From positions 186,001 to 250,000 of the forward strand of contig NZ_VEBF01000003.1 in assembly GCF_007676705.1 (NCBI RefSeq): 64,000 nt of DNA. Direction: 5' to 3'. Positions within the stretch are counted from its first letter, which is position 1; each line of letters starts with the position of its first letter. The position numbers and the translations under genes were made by a program. The notes under the pieces were generated by a model. The model saw only the letters and a list, made by a program, of their open reading frames with translations. It did not search any database and had not been told where the DNA came from. Positions 55,109-63,982 of this stretch are shown here, piece after piece. Source of the DNA: Paenibacillus xylanexedens. Lineage in GTDB: Bacteria; Bacillota; Bacilli; Paenibacillales; Paenibacillaceae.

Positions 55109-55978
55109 TTATTGTTTCACAGCGCCGATTAGAGCGCCCTGAACAAAATAACGTTGAATGAACGGATATACCAGCATAATAGGCAGCGTGGAGATAATGA
55201 TGGTTGCATATTTGATGTTCTCCCCAATGGCGAAGCCGGTATCGGCGCCCGCACCCATGGCCTCTGTACTGCTGCTGATCAGAATATCACGCATAATAAT
55301 CTGGATCGGATATAGCTCCTGACTGCGCAGGTAGAGCATCGGTCCGACATAATCATTCCAATGGTCAACCGCATAATACAGCATCATGACCGCCAGGATC
55401 GGTTTCGACAAGGGCAGCACAATACGGAACAAAATCAGAAAGTCATTCGCGCCATCGAGCTTCGCCGATTCAATCAGACTGATCGGAATGCCCTCAAAGT
55501 TTGTTTTCATAATGAGGAAATAGAATGTGCTGATGGCACCCGGAATAATAAGCGCAAAACGGGTATCCACCATTCCCAGATTCTGAATCAGCAGAAAAGT
55601 TGGAATCATACCCCCGCCGAAGAACATCGTGAACGTAATTAACTTCATCAACGTTTTCCTGCCCATCAGATCACCGCGTGACAGCCCATATGCAGCCAGC
55701 GAAGTCATGAGCAGATTGATGGCTGTACCCACCACAACATAGAACAAGGTGTTCATGTATCCCGTATAGATGCGAGTATCCTGAAATACCGACTTGTACG
55801 CTCCCAGCTGAAAACCTTCAGGAATGAGCATCAGTGAACGGGAACGCAGCATCTGGTCCGGGTCGCTGATTGAAGAATTGAACACGTACAGCATCGGGTA
55901 AAAGCATAAAACCATGATCACCAAGAGCAGCAGTGTATTGAATACATCAAAAAGTCGTTCCCCTATAGACTGTTTCAT
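55109..55978 (-). CDS. Carbohydrate ABC transporter permease (LplC/YtcP type)
   Basis: Membrane subunit of 289 residues with six hydrophobic segments and the contact motif ESAKLDGANDFLILFRIVLPLSK. The tail ending GALIGAVKQ is characteristic of the YtcP/LplC group. It lies between the partner permease (15-base gap) and the binding-protein gene. No ATPase is encoded nearby. Confidence 0.9.
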   Translation of the reverse strand: MKQSIGERLFDVFNTLLLLVIMVLCFYPMLYVFNSSISDPDQMLRSRSLMLIPEGFQLGAYKSVFQDTRIYTGYMNTLFYVVVGTAINLLMTSLAAYGLSRGDLMGRKTLMKLITFTMFFGGGMIPTFLLIQNLGMVDTRFALIIPGAISTFYFLIMKTNFEGIPISLIESAKLDGANDFLILFRIVLPLSKPILAVMMLYYAVDHWNDYVGPMLYLRSQELYPIQIIMRDILISSSTEAMGAGADTGFAIGENIKYATIIISTLPIMLVYPFIQRYFVQGALIGAVKQ

Positions 55979-55993
55979 CGCTTCACCTTCCGA

Positions 55994-56959
55994 TTACCAT
56001 AGACTGGTTGAGTTAAGCTTTCTGCTGATCGCGTTCGCGATAATGAGCAGCGCAAAATTAATGACGCCGTTAAATAGTCCGATGGCGGTTGAATACGTAT
56101 AGTTCCCCTCCAAAATACCCGATCGATAGACAAAGGTGGATATGACATCCGATGTCTCATAGGTCGGTGCCGTTTGCATCAGCAATATTTTCTGAAAATC
56201 TGCATTCATGACCGCACCCATACGCAGAATTAACATGATCACAATCGTTGGCATGATGCCCGGCAGTGTAATATGTAATAGCTGTCTCCAGCGGCCTGCG
56301 CCGTCAATTTTGGAAGCCTCATACAACTGAGGATCAATACCACTTAGTGCTGCCAAAAAGATAATCGAGGCCCAGCCTGCGCCCTGCCATATGTTGGACA
56401 GGATGTACATCGGACGGAACATATCTTTTTCCGCCAGAAACATAATCGGCTGCAGATCGAAAAAGTCACGAATGACGTTAAATAACCCACCGTCCAGAGA
56501 TGAGAACGTTTTCAACATTCCAACCACGACGACAACCGAAATAAAATGCGGCATATAACTGATGGTCTGTACTGCGCCTCTGAACCACTTTTTCCGGACT
56601 TCATTCAGCAACAGTGCTAGTAGAATCGGAGCCGGGAAACCAAACACAATACTGTAAAAACTCAAAATCAGTGTGTTCTTAATCAGTCGCCAGAAATAAT
56701 AACTTTCAAAAAACATGGTGAAGTTGTCAAATCCGACCCATTCGCCTGCCAAGATTCCTTTGATCGGGTTGTACGATTCCTGAAATGCCATCAGTAGCCC
56801 GTACATTGGCCCATAGCTGAAAATCAGATAGTAGGCTACAACAGGAACGAGCATCAGATAGACGTATCTGTTGCGGACAAGTTCCTTTTTCACCGAACTC
56901 CATTTGCCAGCTGGCTTCAAACGCCCAGGTTCAATCCCCCGGCTTCGATTCAGCTCCAT
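55994..56959 (-). CDS. Carbohydrate ABC transporter permease (LplB type)
   Basis: Partner permease with six hydrophobic segments and the contact motif YEASKIDGAGRWRQLLHITLPGI. An N-terminal basic extension precedes a first helix reading YVYLMLVPVVAYYLIFSYGP, typical of LplB proteins. The ATG eight bases after GGAGG was chosen; the frame extends five codons further. It is the first transporter gene of the operon and lies 230 bases after the response regulator gene. Confidence 0.9.
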   Translation of the reverse strand: MELNRSRGIEPGRLKPAGKWSSVKKELVRNRYVYLMLVPVVAYYLIFSYGPMYGLLMAFQESYNPIKGILAGEWVGFDNFTMFFESYYFWRLIKNTLILSFYSIVFGFPAPILLALLLNEVRKKWFRGAVQTISYMPHFISVVVVVGMLKTFSSLDGGLFNVIRDFFDLQPIMFLAEKDMFRPMYILSNIWQGAGWASIIFLAALSGIDPQLYEASKIDGAGRWRQLLHITLPGIMPTIVIMLILRMGAVMNADFQKILLMQTAPTYETSDVISTFVYRSGILEGNYTYSTAIGLFNGVINFALLIIANAISRKLNSTSLW

Positions 56960-57082
56960 CCACTCGCCCTCCACTCTCGGTATTGATTCACTAACATGAC
57001 ACTTCTAATGATAGAAGCGAGCACCATTTCTTCCCATGCTCATTTCCGGTAAATGGATGTTCAAAACCGAGTTCCGTCCGAC

Positions 57083-57120
57083 AAAAAAAGACCCTGCTGC
57101 CGATGAATGGCATACAGGGC
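57083..57120 (-). terminator. Terminator after response regulator gene
   Basis: Stem CCCTG-TGCC / GGCA-CAGGG followed on the minus strand by seven T. It separates the regulator gene from the transporter genes, so the latter need their own promoter or readthrough. Confidence 0.75.
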
Positions 57121-57186
57121 ACGATCGTAGATCAATGTGGATCGGATATACAGGTAAGCTACGCAGAAGACGGTAGCAACACTGTA

Positions 57187-58734
57187 CTAGGGTACTTTTT
57201 TATACTCCGAAGGGGAGAAGCCCGTATATTTTTTGAACATTTTGCTGAAATACGGCCAGTTGGCACCAAAGCCTGTCTGTTCAGCAAGCGAGGATACAGT
57301 GTAGTTCCCGTCCTGCTCGAGAAGCTCCAATGCTTTACGGATGCGGTAGCTTAACACATAGTTCGTAAATTTCTCACCGGTTTCTTTTTTGAACATTTTG
57401 CCGATGTAGTCTGGATTCATGTATATTTCCCCGGCGATGGACTGGAGTGTCAGTGTCTCGTCCCTGTAGCGTTTCTCTACCAACTGTTTCACACTACCTA
57501 CCATCTGCGATTGTCTGGAGCGGTGTTGTTCGTAGCGGCGCAGGGTGATTTCTTTGGCGACAGCAAGCAGAAACTGTTGAAAAGAATGCAGCGTGCTGGA
57601 TTCAATCATGCCTGGCAACTGATCCATATACCTTTTCATCTCGGCAGAGCCACTAAGTCGAATCATCTCCATAAACATCTGAATAAGATAGGACTTCGTT
57701 TGGGATATATCGTATCGCAAGCTGGCAAGCAGCTGAAACATCCGGTTCAGCTCTGTTCCAACTTCCTGCCAGTGTCCAGCCTTGATTGCAGTAACCATCC
57801 GCTCCGGATCGTATTCGAATTCAGGAAGACTGTGCTCCCCGGGAGAGTAAATATCCCGCTCCATAATAAGACTGCCCTCACCGAGGTAAAAGCGGTAATT
57901 GAGATAGACCAGCGTCTGCATGTACAAATGGCGTGCCTGCGATAGATCTCCTGGCTCGCTCAGCGCAATCGTGAGATCGTCATGATAATATCGGGTAAAT
58001 GTGGCGCGAATCTCATCGATATTATGGAACAACTGCGTTTCAGACAACTTGTCCTCCATGATTAGTAGCACATGCCCCCCAACCGTGGCACTTAAGATTG
58101 GATTGTGAAAAATATCTTCGGCAATGTTCTTGACCGCGAACAAGTGCAAATACTCATGATCCCCCTCAATCTCTACCAGCAACAACCGCACACGCTGATC
58201 CTGGAACTGTACATCGAATAATTCCTCGAAATACCTCCATTCCTTGACCCCGTATGTTCTGTTTGTGACCAGCTCTTTCAGAAAATATTCCTTGGCATGC
58301 GGCAGTACACGCTCCAGATTATATTGGATCGACTGCACAAAATGTTCCTGATCGGTTAACTCCCGCTTCTCACTAACCAATTCACTAATAGCATGTACGA
58401 GATGCTCTTCACTGCAGGGCTTGAGCAGATAGTGCTTCACTCCATAATGCATGGCCGTCTTCGCATATTCGAATTCGGTGAAACCCGTGAGCATGATGAA
58501 TGAGATATCCTGATACTTCTCCGCCACTGCTTCAACCAGCTGTAAGCCATCCATTCCCGGCATGCGAATGTCCGAGATGATAATATCGGGACGTTGCCGC
58601 TCAATTGAAGCAAGCGCTTCCAATCCATCTTGGGCAATGCCGATCAGTTCTGTTCCTAATCGGGACCAGTTCACGACACTGGATATCCCGTCCGAGATCA
58701 TAAATTCATCATCGACCAACAAAACCTTGTACAT
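57187..58734 (-). CDS. Response regulator with AraC-type DNA-binding domain (YesN family)
   Basis: Receiver domain with LLVDDEFMISDGI and phosphoacceptor aspartate in IIISDIRMPGMDG. A middle region of about 250 residues is followed by a C-terminal AraC helix-turn-helix (LTLQSIAGEIYMNPDYIGKMF, SSLAEQTGFGANWPYFSKMF). The ATG nine bases after CAGGAGG was chosen (515 aa). The cognate kinase gene is 4 kb downstream behind the transporter genes, an unusual split. Confidence 0.92.
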   Translation of the reverse strand: MYKVLLVDDEFMISDGISSVVNWSRLGTELIGIAQDGLEALASIERQRPDIIISDIRMPGMDGLQLVEAVAEKYQDISFIMLTGFTEFEYAKTAMHYGVKHYLLKPCSEEHLVHAISELVSEKRELTDQEHFVQSIQYNLERVLPHAKEYFLKELVTNRTYGVKEWRYFEELFDVQFQDQRVRLLLVEIEGDHEYLHLFAVKNIAEDIFHNPILSATVGGHVLLIMEDKLSETQLFHNIDEIRATFTRYYHDDLTIALSEPGDLSQARHLYMQTLVYLNYRFYLGEGSLIMERDIYSPGEHSLPEFEYDPERMVTAIKAGHWQEVGTELNRMFQLLASLRYDISQTKSYLIQMFMEMIRLSGSAEMKRYMDQLPGMIESSTLHSFQQFLLAVAKEITLRRYEQHRSRQSQMVGSVKQLVEKRYRDETLTLQSIAGEIYMNPDYIGKMFKKETGEKFTNYVLSYRIRKALELLEQDGNYTVSSLAEQTGFGANWPYFSKMFKKYTGFSPSEYKKVP

Positions 58735-58922
58735 TGTATGCATCCTCCTGCCTTTTAACCAGTTCCATTCTATTATATGGGCATTATGCACAAATAGAGG
58801 GGAGAACGTTGAATGACATGGAATTGAACCCTAACAAGTCTGATTGTTGAACATTTGTATCACGTGCGAAGTTATTGGCTACCGAATCAAGGTTTATGCT
58901 GGTCCTTTGTTCAAACCAAACG

Positions 58923-58949
58923 ACCTTCACCCTGCCACAGGGTGAAGGT
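58923..58949. terminator. Hairpin downstream of methyltransferase gene
   Basis: Perfect 12-bp stem ACCTTCACCCTG/CAGGGTGAAGGT with a three-base loop, 57 bases after the methyltransferase stop. The T tract is weak on both strands. Confidence 0.65.
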
Positions 58950-59005
58950 TGGCTGCTGCTATGCATATGGGGGCTATATAGGTGACCATACATGCCCAAA
59001 TCGAT

Positions 59006-59920
59006 TTATTTTTTTACTGCGTGAATGAAATGTATCGTTTCAAATGCCCGTAGATGATCGATTCGATCCTGGAAAAACTGTTCCTGAATCGCCTCGGGAG
59101 TCAGATGCTCATAAATAAGCAGCCCTGCTTCATCAAGCAAGGCCTCCATCTCCACATATGCGTAGCCGGATTGCATCGGCTCACCACCCATTGCAGCCAA
59201 TTTAACCATATTTTCAACCCGATTAAACATTCCCTTTTCCTCAAAAAGGTGCTCATCTGCATAATCCAGAACTATAGAGCTTCCGGTTGGAAGGTTCGCA
59301 AACACATGACGAATCACGTTAAACAGATCATTTTTAGGCAAATAATACGAAACACCCAAGAGACTAGCCAACGTCTTCCGTTTCTTCAACCCTTCAAGAG
59401 TCAAGCTGTCATTCGAAAGCTCACGCGTAAAATCCATGGGTACAAAGTGAAGATTGTCCGGAATAGTCAGCTCGGCCTGATTCAGCCGCTCCTTCTTGAA
59501 TTGCTGTGTAGCCGGATAATCCACTTCAATGATATCCAGCGTGTCTTCCAATTCCGGATGCCTCAAAGCAAACGTATCCATCCCGGCGCCAAGAATGACT
59601 ACCTGCTTCAATCCCAACGCGACTTCATGCAAAAGTACATGCTCACAGTAAGCGGCCCGAGCCAGAGTTATTGGAGATAACTGTACCTGGGTAATCCATT
59701 TTAGAACCTTTTCCGGGTCATCCTTGAGCTGGTGAGCCATATCCGGGTTGAAAAAATGAATGCCTCTAACCATGTTATTGCTGATATCTGAAAACTCTTG
59801 AGGAGAGATCAGCAATCTCGCCATAAAATCATCGAAAATGAGGGGTGTGTCATGTTGGCTGTGATAGGCTCGGCCAAAAGTCGAAATCAATGATGTGATA
59901 CTGGATTCATTTTGCTTCAT
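59006..59920 (-). CDS. SAM-dependent methyltransferase, leucine carboxyl methyltransferase (LCM/PPM) family
   Basis: A 304-residue class I methyltransferase. Motif I reads VVILGAGMDTFALR and is followed by the family-typical IIEVDYPATQQFKKERL; a third conserved region reads GVSYYLPKNDLFNVIRHV. LCM-family proteins in bacteria methylate carboxyl or hydroxyl groups, often of secondary metabolites. The substrate is unknown here. GGGAGG lies before the ATG. The gene has a perfect consensus promoter with a terminator-like hairpin between promoter and start. Confidence 0.9.
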   Translation of the reverse strand: MKQNESSITSLISTFGRAYHSQHDTPLIFDDFMARLLISPQEFSDISNNMVRGIHFFNPDMAHQLKDDPEKVLKWITQVQLSPITLARAAYCEHVLLHEVALGLKQVVILGAGMDTFALRHPELEDTLDIIEVDYPATQQFKKERLNQAELTIPDNLHFVPMDFTRELSNDSLTLEGLKKRKTLASLLGVSYYLPKNDLFNVIRHVFANLPTGSSIVLDYADEHLFEEKGMFNRVENMVKLAAMGGEPMQSGYAYVEMEALLDEAGLLIYEHLTPEAIQEQFFQDRIDHLRAFETIHFIHAVKK

Positions 59921-59934
59921 ACTTATTCCTCCCG

Positions 59935-59976
59935 TACAAACAAAAATAAGATTCCCCTGGCCAGGAGAATCTTATT
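59935..59976 (-). terminator. Terminator-like hairpin in the leader of the methyltransferase gene (possible attenuator)
   Basis: On the minus-strand RNA the arms at 59961-59976 and 59945-59960 pair along their whole length, with one U-G wobble and a GGCC loop. A run UUUUUGUUUG follows. The same DNA on the plus strand has a C-A mismatch at that position, so the structure is best as minus-strand RNA. It lies between the promoter and the ribosome site and would end a transcript of about 60 nucleotides. Confidence 0.7.
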
Positions 59977-60001
59977 ATATACGGAATATTTTTATATGTA
60001 A

Positions 60002-60030
60002 ATTATAGCATAAATATATTTTTTTGTCAA
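60002..60030 (-). promoter_or_regulatory. Perfect consensus sigma-A promoter for the methyltransferase gene
   Basis: On the minus strand TTGACA (60025-60030) and TATAAT (60002-60007) are separated by exactly 17 AT-rich bases. Both hexamers match the consensus fully, which predicts strong constitutive initiation near 59995. Confidence 0.85.
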
Positions 60031-60125
60031 CCATAATTTACGGATGAGCAGACAGATTGCAGTGGATTTACCGTCAACTTCAACTCGTTCTTCCTTCCGC
60101 ATCCTATCCAACCCGATGAGATCTG

Positions 60126-61352
60126 TTAGGCGTCCATCCCATACTCCTTCACCTCACGATTACGGTTCAACACCGCGTGCAATACAAAACCAAGTACCGC
60201 AATCGCTGCTGTACCTGTTGCCAGCCACGCTACAGGAATAAGTCCCTGTTTGTCATACATGACTCCCATCGCATAGGGTCCGATAACCCGTCCAACTGCA
60301 CCAATCCCACCCGATATCCCGATGTAAAAAGGTGCTGCCCTGCCTGCATGCTCCGATATGAAGGCAGGCGTCGCAGGGGAGATCAGCATCTCTCCAAACG
60401 TGGCAAGTACCATTGCGAGCACCATGCCCGGATAGCTGTACATGGTAATCATGACAATGTAGGCCATGCCATAGAATACCGCACTCGCCGTCATCTGGGC
60501 AGTGGAGGTACGGGCCATGGTCCGTTTCACCCAGCTGGTAAAAGGTTGTCCCACAAAGATCAGCACCCCGTTCAGGGTCCAGAGCAGACCGTACATTCTT
60601 TTTTCCATACCCTCAGAAATGATATACGGGGACACGCCTGTGTTCCAGATGGAATTGCCGAATAACAGGAACAGCACGCCCAGGCTCATAAACAGATATA
60701 ATCGGGTATTGCCCAGCAGTGCCCAGACGCCCGGCCCATCGGGAACGGTTTTGCGTTTCGTCAGATGTACTTCCCCCTGATCCGGTTCGACTCGCGACAG
60801 ATAATACCAGAAGAAAATCGCGAACCCGGCTGAGGTCACCCCGTTCAGTACAAAGCTGAGGTGATAGGAAAAGTCAGCCAGAAAACCACTCAGCGCTGTA
60901 CCAATCGCCACCCCGATATTGTTCGCCACATAGATAATATTGAATAATTCACCGCGTCGCTCCGCAAACCGGAAGCCAATAAAGGCCTGAATCGCTGGCA
61001 GCGACAATGAACTGAACAGACCAATCCAGCCCATCGCACATATAAATATGACCCAATACGCGCTAATCCAGGGCAGTGCAAACAAACCTAACGCATTAAG
61101 CGCCAGTGATCCAATGATCAGCTTCTTCACGCCTACCCGGTGATATAACGAACCGCCGAGCAATTGTCCGAAGATGCCACCCAGGGACTGAATGAGGATT
61201 ACAAAACCGGCGTTAGCCATCGTCCGTCCAAGCTCATCAAACACATACATGGTGGTCAGCGGCCACATCAGTGCACTGCCTGTTGCATTAACCAGACTTG
61301 CTAATAAAAATATTCTCACTTCTTTTGGATAGTTATCCAGCCATCTCATCAT
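60126..61352 (-). CDS. Major facilitator superfamily transporter (drug exporter type)
   Basis: About 408 residues with twelve hydrophobic segments. MFS features include GGIFGQLLGGSLYHRVGVKK in the first loop region and GISGGIGAVGRVIGPYAMG in the second half. The start is ambiguous: the ATG at 61352 has AAGGAGA 12 bases upstream, while the ATG at 61394 would place its ribosome site inside the upstream terminator. The substrate is unknown. Confidence 0.82.
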   Translation of the reverse strand: MMRWLDNYPKEVRIFLLASLVNATGSALMWPLTTMYVFDELGRTMANAGFVILIQSLGGIFGQLLGGSLYHRVGVKKLIIGSLALNALGLFALPWISAYWVIFICAMGWIGLFSSLSLPAIQAFIGFRFAERRGELFNIIYVANNIGVAIGTALSGFLADFSYHLSFVLNGVTSAGFAIFFWYYLSRVEPDQGEVHLTKRKTVPDGPGVWALLGNTRLYLFMSLGVLFLLFGNSIWNTGVSPYIISEGMEKRMYGLLWTLNGVLIFVGQPFTSWVKRTMARTSTAQMTASAVFYGMAYIVMITMYSYPGMVLAMVLATFGEMLISPATPAFISEHAGRAAPFYIGISGGIGAVGRVIGPYAMGVMYDKQGLIPVAWLATGTAAIAVLGFVLHAVLNRNREVKEYGMDA

Positions 61353-61397
61353 CTCTAATCCATTCTCCTTAGTACCATAAAAACGTATTAACATACC

Positions 61398-61445
61398 AAA
61401 AAAGCCTTTGCCCTGACGGCATAACCAGCCAGAGCGAAGGACTTT
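61398..61445 (-). terminator. Terminator after the molybdopterin oxidoreductase gene
   Basis: Imperfect stem CCTT-GC-CTG / CAG-GC-AAGG followed by six T on the minus strand. It lies about 90 bases after the oxidoreductase stop and directly before the MFS gene, leaving almost no room for a separate MFS promoter. Confidence 0.6.
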
Positions 61446-61533
61446 GGAAGTGTTACATCTATTGCTCTTTAGATCCTGCTCAAGTTCGATCCTTTGTTCA
61501 TCTTACCTCAAAAAATTCACGCTGCAAGCACAC

Positions 61534-63597
61534 TCATTGACGCTTCACTTCGACAGTGGCCGAGAAGAAGGTAGCCCCGTTCCCCATGTCCGACAACCGA
61601 TTGGACGTCAGTGAATTCGCTCGCTGCTTCTTCCCGTCACCATCCCACCATAAGCCTTGGCTGATGACGGTTCCTGGCAACATGGCTTCACTCACCTTGG
61701 CGGTAAGTTCGATGCGTCCGCGATCATTCCATACGACCACTGCATCTCCATCCTCCACGTTTCTACGGATGGCATCCTCGGGGTGCATTTGCAATAGAGG
61801 CATCTTTTCCAAACGCTGATGTTTGGCTGAATTACCAAAGGTGGAGTTCAGGAAATTATGGTTTGGCGGCGATAGGAACATCAATGGATAGGTATCGGCA
61901 GGTCCAGCCGGATTCTCCCCATCATATCCTTCAACCAGGGCGCTATAGGTTGGGAGTGGCGGAAGGCCTCTCTGTTCCATCGTCTCCGAATACAATTCGA
62001 TTTTGCCTGAAGGTGTGGGCAGCTGATCCAGAAATGCAGCATGTGGCGTCATATCCAGCTTCACGAATCGATGTTCCTTCAGTCCCTCCAACGTGACTCC
62101 ATTCATATAGGGGTTGTCCGTTCCCTGAAGTGCGTCCTCAATCATCTGTTCCGGCGTTTCTCCGAAGATCATAGGGTCATACCCCATGGCCTGTCCAAGC
62201 AGGGAAAACAGTTCGACATTACTCTTGCTCTCCCCGATCGGTGCAATCACCGGCTCTTGCAGATGAACGTACTGATGCCAATAAGAGGTATACAGGTCCG
62301 TCGCTTCAAATGAAGATGTGGCTGGTAATACGATATCTGCATATTTCGCTGTATCCGTCATGAACAGATCATGCACAACCGTGAACAGATCCTCCCGTGC
62401 AAAACCTCGCTCTACCCGCTCGGTATCCGGTGCCACCACCAGTGGATTGCTGCAGTAGACCATCATGGCCCGGATTGGCTGCTCCGCTTCCAGCAGCGCT
62501 TCACCAATCCGGTTCATGTTCACCACTCGCGGCTCCGGATTCTGCCGCAGCTCCGGACGTTCCAGCGCGTCGCTATTCGTGCTCGCGTAGCTGTTGGTGC
62601 GAACGGCACCGCCGCCTTGCTTCAGCCATTGCCCTGTAATGGCTGGCAGACACGCAACGCTACGCACGTTCATCCCCCCATTATCATGGTGCTGGAGGCC
62701 GTTGCCGATGTGAATATGGGCTGCCTGTGCGTTGCCGTATAGTTCGGCCAGCTCCACAATCGTCTCCTCCGGCACGCCCGTAATGCGTGCAACCCGGTCA
62801 GGAGTGTAACTGCGGACATGATCACGCAGTGCCTCATGACCCACCGTATACTTTTGCATAAACGCTTCATCCGTCAATCCCCGTTCGAACAGCACATGCA
62901 TCAATCCCAGCGCCAGTGCACTGTCCGTGCCCGGGTACAGCGGAATAAACCAGTCGCCCCATTGAGCCGTACGATTGCGATGAACGTCGATGACGACGAT
63001 CTTGGCGCCGTTCTTCCGGGCTTTCTCCGCCAAAACGACTTGATGCATATTCGTACTGACGATATTACCGCCCCATACCAAGATGAGATCCGCGTGCTCC
63101 GTATCTTCCGGGACCGTTCCCCGGTTGGCGCCCATCGTATATTTCCAGCCGGTATTTCCGGCGGCATTACAGATGGTCTGCTCCAGCACGCTCGCACCTA
63201 GCGCATTGAAGAAACGTCGGTCCATACCGTCTACGCCAAGAATGCCCATGTTGCCGTAGAAGCTGTAGGGCAGGATGCTCTCCGGGCCGTAGGTCTCGGA
63301 CAATGCAGTGAATTTGGTCGTAATCTCGCGAATCGCTTCATCCCAACTAATTCGTTCGAACTTGCCTTCGCCTTTGGCTCCTACACGTTTCATCGGATAT
63401 TGTAGACGCTCGGGGTGATACACCCGCTCGGTCATATTTCTGACTTTATTACAGATGGCACCCTTTGTTATCGGATGATCTGGATTGCCTGCCACCTTCA
63501 CAATTTTACCGTTCTCTTTATGTAACAACAGACCACAAGTGTCCGGACAATCGAGCGGGCATACCGCTGCAAATACCCCATTCTCCTGATCGATCAT
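61534..63597 (-). CDS. Molybdopterin-dependent oxidoreductase (DMSO reductase family, YoaE-like)
   Basis: A 687-residue enzyme of the bis-MGD family. An N-terminal 4Fe-4S motif (Cys13, Cys17, Cys21, Cys49) is followed by the molybdopterin domains and a C-terminal dinucleotide-binding domain with PPNHNFLNSTFGN. Cys143 in TICNAAGNTG may be the Mo ligand. No twin-arginine signal is present, so it is cytoplasmic. No partner Fe-S or membrane subunit genes are adjacent. Bacillus YoaE, of similar size, is the nearest relative I can name. Electron donor and substrate are unknown. Confidence 0.88.
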   Translation of the reverse strand: MIDQENGVFAAVCPLDCPDTCGLLLHKENGKIVKVAGNPDHPITKGAICNKVRNMTERVYHPERLQYPMKRVGAKGEGKFERISWDEAIREITTKFTALSETYGPESILPYSFYGNMGILGVDGMDRRFFNALGASVLEQTICNAAGNTGWKYTMGANRGTVPEDTEHADLILVWGGNIVSTNMHQVVLAEKARKNGAKIVVIDVHRNRTAQWGDWFIPLYPGTDSALALGLMHVLFERGLTDEAFMQKYTVGHEALRDHVRSYTPDRVARITGVPEETIVELAELYGNAQAAHIHIGNGLQHHDNGGMNVRSVACLPAITGQWLKQGGGAVRTNSYASTNSDALERPELRQNPEPRVVNMNRIGEALLEAEQPIRAMMVYCSNPLVVAPDTERVERGFAREDLFTVVHDLFMTDTAKYADIVLPATSSFEATDLYTSYWHQYVHLQEPVIAPIGESKSNVELFSLLGQAMGYDPMIFGETPEQMIEDALQGTDNPYMNGVTLEGLKEHRFVKLDMTPHAAFLDQLPTPSGKIELYSETMEQRGLPPLPTYSALVEGYDGENPAGPADTYPLMFLSPPNHNFLNSTFGNSAKHQRLEKMPLLQMHPEDAIRRNVEDGDAVVVWNDRGRIELTAKVSEAMLPGTVISQGLWWDGDGKKQRANSLTSNRLSDMGNGATFFSATVEVKRQ

Positions 63598-63831
63598 CGT
63601 ATGGCTCCCCCTCTTTAAAAGCTATCCCTATATCATATCTTCTTCGAGGTTATCACGTAAAGAGAACAGTATATTTTCGCCTAATATTCGCCGCTATAGC
63701 AGCTTCAAATTATTTTCAAAAAAATGTTTTGTCGTTTGATTCAACTTCAGAATTCAGGGGTAAATTAAAAATAAGGCATTAGGCTAGTGTTTCCCCACTT
63801 CCTCCTCATGCCATATCATGGACCACTCCCG

Positions 63832-63882
63832 AAATTCGCCATGAACAGGTTTCGTTCCCCCGAACCTTGTCATGGCGAATTT
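63832..63882. repeat. 51-base nearly perfect hairpin with repeated ATTCGCCATGA arms
   Basis: Arms AAATTCGCCATGA and TCATGGCGAATTT enclose a second stem (CAGGTTTCG/CGAACCTTG) around a TTCCCC loop. The arm sequence ATTCGCCATGA recurs at 63951-63961, within the terminator at the right edge. No gene is seen in the 400 bases upstream of the oxidoreductase start. Confidence 0.65.
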
Positions 63883-63915
63883 ACTTTGCGTTGAATTCCA
63901 ACAAGGACCCCATAC

Positions 63916-63982
63916 AAAAAAAACGATCCCGACCTTCTCCGTCACAGCATATTCGCCATGAAACCGAGCAAGATCAGAATCG
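63916..63982 (-). terminator. Intrinsic terminator for a leftward gene beyond the right edge
   Basis: On the minus strand arms starting CGATTCTGATCTT and ending AAGGTCGGGATCG pair with several G-U wobbles, followed by eight T. It implies a minus-strand gene just beyond base 64000. Confidence 0.7.
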
